Shown: positions 1-4,438 of the stretch, one piece after another
How positions within the stretch are numbered: position 1 is the stretch's first letter
How the letters are laid out: every line of letters begins with the position of its first letter
DNA from: Gammaproteobacteria bacterium
GTDB taxonomy: Bacteria; Aquificota; Aquificia; Aquificales; QOAS01
DNA: 6,140 nt
Assembly (NCBI GenBank): GCA_003972855.1
Contig: QOAS01000080.1
Coordinates: 1-6,140 of the forward strand
Reading direction: 5' to 3'
The notes under the pieces: generated by a model
Databases searched by the model: none
What the model saw: only the letters and a program-made list of their open reading frames with translations
Told to the model about the DNA's origin: nothing
Program-made: the position numbers and the translations under genes

Positions 1-183
1 TTTCTGGATTTCTTACGTTTGCTGTTGCTTTATGATTTGATGAAGATGGAGCAGACGTTGATGAAGAAAACAAATTGCAACCTAAGTTACATAGATTTGG
101 TTTTATTAACGCTTACCAAGGAGCGGAATTTTGAAATTTTAACATTTGACGAAAGATTAAAAGACCTAACCTTGCGGAAGTAG
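1..183 (+). CDS. PIN-domain protein, C-terminal fragment (5' end outside window)
   Basis: An open frame runs from base 1 to a TAG at 181-183 and gives 60 residues with no start codon needed, so the gene begins upstream of the window. The fragment has the C-terminal half of a PIN nuclease fold: a helix entry SYIDLVLLTL (residues 29-38), whose Asp32 fits the third acidic position, then EILTFDERL (45-53), whose TFD Asp50 fits the last acidic metal ligand near the final beta strand. PIN proteins are Mg2+/Mn2+-dependent ribonucleases, most often VapC-type toxins of toxin-antitoxin pairs. The N-terminal catalytic Asp and any VapB-like antitoxin would lie upstream and cannot be seen, so neither toxin status nor activity can be judged. 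The gene ends 24 bp before the DUF4149 gene on the same strand and could be cotranscribed with it. The family call rests on two short motifs and is moderate. Confidence 0.6.
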   Translation, partial: FLDFLRLLLLYDLMKMEQTLMKKTNCNLSYIDLVLLTLTKERNFEILTFDERLKDLTLRK

Positions 184-207
184 AATTTAAATTAAACTTT
201 TAAACCC

Positions 208-630
208 ATGGACTTGAGCCTAATAGCCCAAAAAATTGTTCTCTCCTTTACAACCGCCACCTTTTCCATAGGTGCTTTTTTCAGTTTCGTAGTTGCCCCC
301 ACTTTGTTTAAAACCCTCGGAAAAGAACAAGCGGGAAAAATAGTTGAAAAAACCCTACCCCTTTACTTTGCCCTCTGTTTGGGACTGGACGCCCTATCGC
401 TTTTGGCGGTATTTAAAGCAAATGTCGGTTTTATACTTATTTTGATACTAATTCTTACCATTACCCTAAATGCGGTGCAACTTTATGTAATAATTCCCGA
501 AAGTAGGGAGAAAAAAAGAACAGACTACCAAGGATTTTTAAAATTGCACAAAATTTCCGTAACCCTTAATGTTGCGGTTATACTCCTCAATCTAACCGCG
601 GTGCTTTATTTAATTTTCAAACCTTTTTAG
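208..630 (+). CDS. DUF4149 (TMEM205-like) four-helix membrane protein
   Basis: This 140-residue protein has four evident hydrophobic segments at about residues 8-31, 48-69, 72-96 and 115-137, separated by short charged loops, so it is an integral inner-membrane protein without a cleavable signal. Family-like features are the small-residue/aromatic first helix ending in a VVAPTLF motif (28-34), the QAGKIVEKTLP stretch (41-51) before helix 2, and an LHKISVTLNV motif (113-122) opening helix 4. These match the DUF4149 pattern (G..ff.fvvaP..f, AG.i, lH..s..lN). The molecular function of the family is unknown and I do not assign one. There is no Shine-Dalgarno sequence before the ATG; the preceding bases are almost all A/T. 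The gene converges on lspA with only 4 bp between the two stop codons. Assignment is from motif pattern and topology; the reading frame is secure, the family name fairly likely. Confidence 0.75.
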   Translation: MDLSLIAQKIVLSFTTATFSIGAFFSFVVAPTLFKTLGKEQAGKIVEKTLPLYFALCLGLDALSLLAVFKANVGFILILILILTITLNAVQLYVIIPESREKKRTDYQGFLKLHKISVTLNVAVILLNLTAVLYLIFKPF

Positions 631-634
631 TTTT

Positions 635-1090
635 CTAATTTCTTCGGTAAAAAAACTTTACCGCAACGAGGAAAATACCCACACTAATAAAAACATCGGC
701 GGTATTGAATGTGGGATAATGCCAACCTCCTATGTGAAAATCTATAAAATCCCTGACTTTTCCCAAAAAGACCCTATCTATAAGGTTTCCCAGTCCCCCT
801 CCCGCTATAAGGGAAAGAGAAAATTTTGTAAACCTATCTTCACTTTTTATCAAGGCGTATACAACCGAAGTAAGAACGACTATGGGAATACCGTAATAGA
901 AAATATCCTTTAAAACCCCCGAATTATCCCCGAAAAATCCGAAAACAAAACCGCTGTTGTAAACCTTAATAATGTCCAAAAAAGGGGTTAAGGAAAATCC
1001 TTCCGTTTTCCAAATCAAGTATTTGGTAATTTGGTCTAAAAAAGTCCAAAAAAATGTTAAACCCAACCAAGGGAGGTTTTTCGCTATCAT
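635..1090 (-). CDS. lspA: Lipoprotein signal peptidase (signal peptidase II)
   Basis: LspA is the inner-membrane aspartyl protease that removes the signal peptide from diacylglyceryl-modified prolipoproteins, just before the lipidated Cys. The 151-residue length is normal. Conserved blocks are visible in order: the N-terminal LDQITK (18-23) in helix 1, a YNSGFVFGF block (44-52; family N-x-G-x-A-F), GLGNLIDR (99-106), VRDFIDFH (112-119) and FNTADVFISVG (128-138). By comparison with known LspA, the catalytic pair is Asp114 and Asp132. Four transmembrane helices fit at about 8-27, 62-82, 88-108 and 131-148. The ATG overlaps the stop of the upstream mlaF-like gene as ATGA, and a GGGAG Shine-Dalgarno (complement of 1097-1101) lies six bases before it, so the two are probably cotranscribed and translationally coupled. 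All key residues are present; the protein should be active. Confidence 0.96.
   Translation of the reverse strand: MIAKNLPWLGLTFFWTFLDQITKYLIWKTEGFSLTPFLDIIKVYNSGFVFGFFGDNSGVLKDIFYYGIPIVVLTSVVYALIKSEDRFTKFSLSLIAGGGLGNLIDRVFLGKVRDFIDFHIGGWHYPTFNTADVFISVGIFLVAVKFFYRRN
645..663. repeat. 7-bp inverted repeat at the convergent DUF4149/lspA junction
   Basis: CGGTAAA (645-651) and TTTACCG (657-663) form a perfect stem with a five-base loop. It lies in the last codons of lspA, just past the DUF4149 stop, where transcripts from both sides would end. Neither flank carries a T-run, so it is not a textbook intrinsic terminator; it may still limit readthrough or protect 3' ends. Confidence 0.35.
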
Positions 1091-1842
1091 TTCTTACTCC
1101 CGTAGAGTCCCTTTTCAACGAATTGCCTCACTATGGGATTTTCCGATTTTAAAATTTCCTCGGGGGTTCCCACCTCCAAAAGTTCACCTTTGTGGATAAA
1201 TCCTATGCGGTCCGCAATGGTGAGTGCGGAAATCATATCGTGGGTAACCACTACGGAAGTTATCCCCAATCTATCCCTAAGGGAAACTATAAGCCCATCT
1301 ATATTTCGGGAGGTTATAGGGTCTAATCCCGAGGTAGGCTCGTCGTAGAAAATGATTTTTCCCTCCCCCGCAATTGCCCGAGCGGTCGCAACCCTCTTTT
1401 TCATTCCTCCCGAAAGTTGGGAGGGATATAAATCCGCAACACTTTCGTCTAAATTCACCTTCTTAAGGATTTCAATAGCCTTTTTTCTTACTTCACTTTT
1501 CGGAAGTTTTGTGTGTTCCAAATAGTAAAAACCTACGTTTTCCCAAACGGTTAAAAAGTCAAACAATGCCCCTTCTTGGAAAACGTAACCCATTTTTAAC
1601 CTCAGTTGGTCAAGCTCTATTTCCGAAAGCTCCGTAATGTCTTTACCGAATACAAAAACTTTACCCGAAGTGGGTTTCCACAATCCTATCATGTGCTTTA
1701 GAAGGGAACTTTTTCCTGACCCCGAACCACCGATAATTACAAAAATTTCTCCTTCGTAAATGGTTAGGTTGATATCTTTTAAAATAACCCTTTCGCCAAA
1801 ACTTTTATAAAGGTTTTTAACCTCCAAAACGGGCTTGGGCAT
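1087..1842 (-). CDS. mlaF: ABC transporter ATP-binding protein, MlaF-like (phospholipid/organic-solvent type)
   Basis: This 251-residue protein is a complete ABC ATPase. Walker A is GGSGSGKS (38-45), the Q-loop Gln is 89 in VFQEGALFD (87-95), the signature is LSGGM (143-147), Walker B is IIFYDE (163-168, Asp167 and Glu168), followed by PTSGLDPI, and the switch His is 201 in VTHDM. The FQxGALFDxLTVxENV stretch, LSGGMKKRVATARAIA and DEPTSGLDPITS are the pattern of the MlaF/Ttg2A/Mkl subfamily, which powers lipid trafficking between inner and outer membrane with the permease MlaE and the MCE protein MlaD. Neither MlaE nor MlaD is beside it; instead it overlaps lspA by four bases (ATGA). It is divergent from the DUF4388 gene across 63 bp and has no obvious Shine-Dalgarno before its ATG. 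The start is supported by the usual short N-terminus (PVLEVKNLYKSFG). The ABC call is certain; the exact lipid-transport role is inferred from subfamily motifs. Confidence 0.88.
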   Translation of the reverse strand: MPKPVLEVKNLYKSFGERVILKDINLTIYEGEIFVIIGGSGSGKSSLLKHMIGLWKPTSGKVFVFGKDITELSEIELDQLRLKMGYVFQEGALFDFLTVWENVGFYYLEHTKLPKSEVRKKAIEILKKVNLDESVADLYPSQLSGGMKKRVATARAIAGEGKIIFYDEPTSGLDPITSRNIDGLIVSLRDRLGITSVVVTHDMISALTIADRIGFIHKGELLEVGTPEEILKSENPIVRQFVEKGLYGSKK

Positions 1843-1891
1843 CTAAGAGATTTACTTTAGTTAAAGATGAGGCTTTTCACCAAGAAAATTC

Positions 1892-1897
1892 TATAAT
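1892..1897 (+). promoter_or_regulatory. -10 box (TATAAT) of the DUF4388-GTPase-bioF unit
   Basis: A perfect TATAAT lies eight bases before the ATG at 1906, in the 63-bp divergent gap. Transcription would normally start about seven bases after the box, at roughly 1904-1906, giving an mRNA with almost no 5' leader. No Shine-Dalgarno lies between box and ATG, which fits. I find no good -35 element at 16-18 bp spacing and no TGn extension, so strength is unknown. The opposite strand reads TATTAT at the same place, so the core might also serve mlaF on the minus strand. Confidence 0.5.
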
Positions 1898-1905
1898 AAA
1901 AATCA

Positions 1906-2604
1906 ATGGGTTTTTCGGGTAACTTAAAGGATTTTCCTTTTCCCGACATATTACAGGTTATAGCGCGGGAGAGGAAAAACGGCATTTTGCTCGTAGAATG
2001 GAAAGACTTAATTGTAGCATACTATATAAAGGAAGGAAACATTATTTTCGCCCGTCCCGTGGACAAGATTACCAGAGTTTACACCGAAAGGGATTTCGGT
2101 CAGCTCGTTGAAAAACTACGCGTTAAGGAAGAAACTATCCCCAAAATTTTGGAAAAATACCTTTTGCAAAGATTTGAAGAAAGGGAAGGAATTTTTTCTC
2201 TGATATTTGGATTTATAAGATACCGCTCCAATGAAAAAATTCCTATTCCGATAGAACAAATTATTTTGGAAGCCTCAAGAAAACTCTCACCTATGGAGGT
2301 TAAAAGAAAGATAAGCGATGAAATGCTCACATTTGCTATTGCCCAAGGAGGTGAAAATAAACTGAAAAGTTTAAAACTATCCGCGGTAGAAGAAAAAGTT
2401 GTTAAGCTAATAGACGGTAATAAAACCGTTGCGGATATAAGAAAAGAGATGTTTCCCACACCACCGATTGAGGTGGATAAAGCCCTTTACGGTCTTTGGT
2501 CCGCGGGAATCATAAAAAGAATTAGAAGGGGTAAAAGGAAAAAACCGGAAGGACTTACACTTGACATTCTCAAAAGAATTATTGACAAGGTAAGAGACCT
2601 TTAA
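1906..2604 (+). CDS. DUF4388 (PATAN-like) domain protein with C-terminal winged-helix-like region
   Basis: This soluble 232-residue protein has no signal peptide or membrane segment. The N-terminus, GFSGNLKDFPFPDILQVI (2-19), then KNGILLV (24-30) and YYIKEGNIIFAR (39-50), is the classic opening of DUF4388/PATAN domains. The domain continues through an EEREGIFSLIFGF stretch (91-103) and ends near PIPIEQIILEASRK (113-126). Residues about 157-206 (LSAVEEKVVKLIDGNKTVADI to GLWSAGIIKRI) look like the small winged-helix-like module often found behind this domain, and a basic patch follows (RIRRGKRKK, 205-213). Such proteins are thought to act as protein-interaction adaptors in signalling, polarity or pilus control; the exact role here is not known. 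The family N-terminus fixes the start at this ATG even though it has no Shine-Dalgarno. A small GTPase follows 13 bp downstream, suggesting the two work together. Confidence 0.85.
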   Translation: MGFSGNLKDFPFPDILQVIARERKNGILLVEWKDLIVAYYIKEGNIIFARPVDKITRVYTERDFGQLVEKLRVKEETIPKILEKYLLQRFEEREGIFSLIFGFIRYRSNEKIPIPIEQIILEASRKLSPMEVKRKISDEMLTFAIAQGGENKLKSLKLSAVEEKVVKLIDGNKTVADIRKEMFPTPPIEVDKALYGLWSAGIIKRIRRGKRKKPEGLTLDILKRIIDKVRDL

Positions 2605-2617
2605 GGGGGAAAGCTGA

Positions 2618-3172
2618 ATGGACGGGAAACTTCAAAATAAAAAGAAGATAAAAATCCTCATTTCGGGACCCTTTGCCGCCGGAAAAACCCAATTTATTAA
2701 AACCATTTCGGAAATAGAACCCTTAACCACCGAAAGAAAAACAACCGCCAAAAGTGAGAAGAAAGTAAAAAACTTCACCACCGTTGCAATGGACTTTGGA
2801 AAGATAACTATAGACGATGAACACGAACTATACCTATTCGGAACTCCCGGGCAGTCCCGTTTTGACTTCATGTGGGAAATATTGGGAAAAGGGGCTTTGG
2901 GAATTATCGTTTTGGTGGACAGCACCAATCCCGAAACCTTTCACGAAGCCCGTCAGATTATAAACTACTTTGAAAGTAGATATCCCGTTCCCATGGTAGT
3001 AGGAGCAAACAAACAGGACCTACCCGACGCTTGGCCTCCCGATATGATAAAATCCGCTCTGAACTTGGACGTTGAAGATATACCGGTTGTTCCCGTAGTG
3101 GCGACGGACAAGGATAGTGTGAAAAAAACCCTTCTCACTTTGTTGGAGGAGATTTATAAAGAATTCGGTTGA
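2618..3172 (+). CDS. Small Ras-like GTPase, COG2229/MglA-like (conservon CvnD-type) family
   Basis: This 184-residue protein is a single G domain. G1/P-loop is GPFAAGKTQF (17-26); the switch I region has TTVAMDFG (54-61); G3 is LFGTPGQSRF (73-82); G4 is NKQD (131-134); the G5 position is VVATDK (160-165). The G3 motif lacks the usual Asp of DxxGQ and has FGTPGQ. To my knowledge this is normal for COG2229 GTPases and separates them from Ras, Arf and classic MglA proteins. No lipidation motif or membrane helix is present, so it is probably cytosolic with reversible membrane recruitment. A GGGGGA Shine-Dalgarno (2605-2610) lies seven bases before the ATG. It follows the DUF4388 gene by 13 bp and its TGA overlaps the bioF ATG by one base. 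Related GTPases act in polarity and conservon signalling with Roadblock/LC7 partners; no such partner is in the window. Confidence 0.88.
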   Translation: MDGKLQNKKKIKILISGPFAAGKTQFIKTISEIEPLTTERKTTAKSEKKVKNFTTVAMDFGKITIDDEHELYLFGTPGQSRFDFMWEILGKGALGIIVLVDSTNPETFHEARQIINYFESRYPVPMVVGANKQDLPDAWPPDMIKSALNLDVEDIPVVPVVATDKDSVKKTLLTLLEEIYKEFG

Positions 3173-4308
3173 TGGTTTCCTCTTTTGAAAATTCCCTTTT
3201 GGAGGAACTTGAAAAATTAAAGGAGGAAAACCTTTACAGGTATAGGATTGTTCTTCCCCAAAAGGGGCTTAAAGTCCTTTGTTCTAACAACTACTTGAAT
3301 TTATCCAACCATCCCGAAGTCAAAGAAAAGGTTATTCAAATCCTAAAGGAGTTTCCCGCAGGTTCGGGGGCTTCCCAACTGGTTAGCGGTTATACCCTAC
3401 TCCATAAGGAGTTGGAGGAATACCTTGCCCAACTTAAGGGAGTGGAGTCTTGCGTAATTTTCGGTAGCGGTTACTTGGCAAATATCGGAGTTATTGGCGC
3501 CCTTTTTGGGAAAGAGGACACAATATTTTCCGACCAACTCAACCACGCTTCAATAATAGACGGCGTCCGCCTTTCGCGAGAGCAAAAGTTTATATACCCC
3601 CACGGGGACATTCAAACCTTAAAGAAACTTTTGGAGGAACACAGGCACAAATACCGTAGGTGTGGAATTGTTACCGATAGCGTTTTCAGTATGGACGGGG
3701 ATATTGCACCCCTTAGGGAGTTAAATCTTTTGGCAAAGAACTTTGAATGTGCCTTAATAATAGACGACGCCCACGCCACGGGAACTATAGGATTTTCTTC
3801 TTTGGAATATTTCGGAATAAAACCCGAAGGGCATATTATCCAAGTGGGAACTTTTTCCAAGGCTTTGGGAAGTTACGGAGCCTTCGTTTGCGGTAGTAAA
3901 GTCCTCACCCGATACCTCGTAAACAAGGCGAGAAGTCTTATATTTTCAACCTCCCTCCCCCCGCCCGTCGTTTCCGCCTCTCTCGTTTCCCTTAAAGTCT
4001 TAAAGGAAAACCCTTCCCTTATTTCCTCTCTTCAAAGGAAAGCCAAATTTGTAAAGGAACTTCTAATTAAGGAGGGTTTCAATTTAGGAGTTTCTTTGCC
4101 TATAACCCCCATTGTTCCGATAATTTTTGGAAGCGAAGATAAAACTTTAAGGGTGAGAGATTGTCTTCTTAAAAAGGGTTTTTTCGTTCAAGCAATAAGG
4201 TATCCAACGGTTGAGAGGGGAAAAGCTCGGCTAAGGCTAACGGTAACTTTGGAACATCCGTTGGAAATATATGAGCAATTTATTGAAATTCTGAAAAAAT
4301 GTGTGTAA
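3172..4308 (+). CDS. bioF: 8-amino-7-oxononanoate synthase (biotin biosynthesis)
   Basis: BioF is the cytosolic PLP enzyme that condenses L-alanine with a pimeloyl thioester to give 8-amino-7-oxononanoate, the first step of biotin ring assembly. From the ATG the protein has 378 residues, the usual size. Visible blocks are GSGASQLVSGYTLLH (64-78), FSDQLNHASIIDG (119-131, His125 for PLP stacking), TDSVFSMDGDIAPL (168-181), IDDAHATG (197-204, Asp198 and His201), GTFSKALGSYGA (226-237, PLP Schiff-base Lys230), an RSLIFSTSLPP block and a C-terminal AIRYPTVERGKARLRLT segment. The last block and overall pattern favour BioF over the related 2-amino-3-ketobutyrate CoA ligase, although some thermophile enzymes do both reactions. 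A TTG directly before the ATG (3169) is also in frame; I prefer the ATG, which overlaps the GTPase stop as TGATG. The nearest AGGAG is about 20 bp upstream, so translation may depend on reinitiation. No other biotin gene is in the window. Confidence 0.93.
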   Translation: MVSSFENSLLEELEKLKEENLYRYRIVLPQKGLKVLCSNNYLNLSNHPEVKEKVIQILKEFPAGSGASQLVSGYTLLHKELEEYLAQLKGVESCVIFGSGYLANIGVIGALFGKEDTIFSDQLNHASIIDGVRLSREQKFIYPHGDIQTLKKLLEEHRHKYRRCGIVTDSVFSMDGDIAPLRELNLLAKNFECALIIDDAHATGTIGFSSLEYFGIKPEGHIIQVGTFSKALGSYGAFVCGSKVLTRYLVNKARSLIFSTSLPPPVVSASLVSLKVLKENPSLISSLQRKAKFVKELLIKEGFNLGVSLPITPIVPIIFGSEDKTLRVRDCLLKKGFFVQAIRYPTVERGKARLRLTVTLEHPLEIYEQFIEILKKCV

Positions 4309-4361
4309 AATACTAACCCCCCTTTATGGTTACCCAAAAAATTTTATTTTACCATCAAAGC

Positions 4362-4383
4362 TCACCGACGGTGAAGATTTTTT
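4362..4383 (+). terminator. Probable intrinsic terminator after bioF
   Basis: A perfect 5-bp stem TCACC/GGTGA (4362-4366 with 4370-4374) with a GAC loop is followed after AGA by six T (4378-4383). It sits 53 bp after the bioF stop and is the best candidate for the end of the DUF4388-GTPase-bioF transcript. The stem is short for a thermophile, so termination may be partial. Confidence 0.45.
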
Positions 4384-4394
4384 CTCCAAATTTA

Positions 4395-4415
4395 ATTTCG
4401 CCCGAAATCTTTTTT
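4395..4415 (+). terminator. Second hairpin plus T-run: terminator or attenuator before rpoD
   Basis: The stem ATTTC/GAAAT (4395-4399 with 4404-4408, loop GCCC) is followed by C and six T (4410-4415), only 24 bases before the rpoD ATG. It repeats the layout of the hairpin just upstream. The stem is AT-rich and weak on its own. It could be a second terminator, or part of a leader control if rpoD transcription starts upstream of it. Confidence 0.3.
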
Positions 4416-4426
4416 ACCAAACGGGG

Positions 4427-4433
4427 GGAGGTG
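4427..4433 (+). promoter_or_regulatory. Strong Shine-Dalgarno site of rpoD
   Basis: GGAGGTG lies five bases before the ATG at 4439 and is nearly fully complementary to the 16S rRNA anti-SD. It decides the rpoD start together with an in-frame TGA at 4436-4438 that directly precedes the ATG and rules out any upstream start. It is the best ribosome-binding site in the window, fitting an abundant housekeeping protein. The run extends upstream as GGGGGG (4423-4428). Confidence 0.8.
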
Positions 4434-4438
4434 GTTGA

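Noticed and set aside
181..207. TAGAAT (181-186) as a -10 box for the DUF4149 gene
   Set aside because: It includes the stop codon of the PIN gene, has no -35 at 16-18 bp (the TTGACG at 146-151 is 29 bp away), and cotranscription with the PIN gene is just as likely.
719..1348. Three plus-strand open frames (719-913, 972-1199, 1133-1348)
   Set aside because: They lie antisense to lspA and mlaF, which carry complete catalytic motifs; the products look like random translations and have no convincing start signals.
1855..1866. CTTTA-GT-TAAAG near-palindrome in the divergent gap as an operator
   Set aside because: Arms are only 5 bp and A/T-rich with a 2-base spacer; not enough to distinguish from chance without relatives to compare.
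2100..3860. Minus-strand open frames at 2100-2459, 2632-2928 and 3612-3860
   Set aside because: They are antisense to the DUF4388, GTPase and bioF genes, and their Ser/Ile/Phe-rich products are typical shadows of these codons.
4359..4377. CACCGACGGTGAAGA resembles part of an FMN riboswitch (RFN element)
   Set aside because: The other conserved RFN arms are missing, the next gene is rpoD rather than a flavin gene, and a simple terminator hairpin explains the match.
4385..4400. TTTAAT (4391-4396) as a -10 box for rpoD
   Set aside because: No recognisable -35 lies at proper spacing and the sequence is within A/T-rich hairpin DNA where such matches arise by chance.
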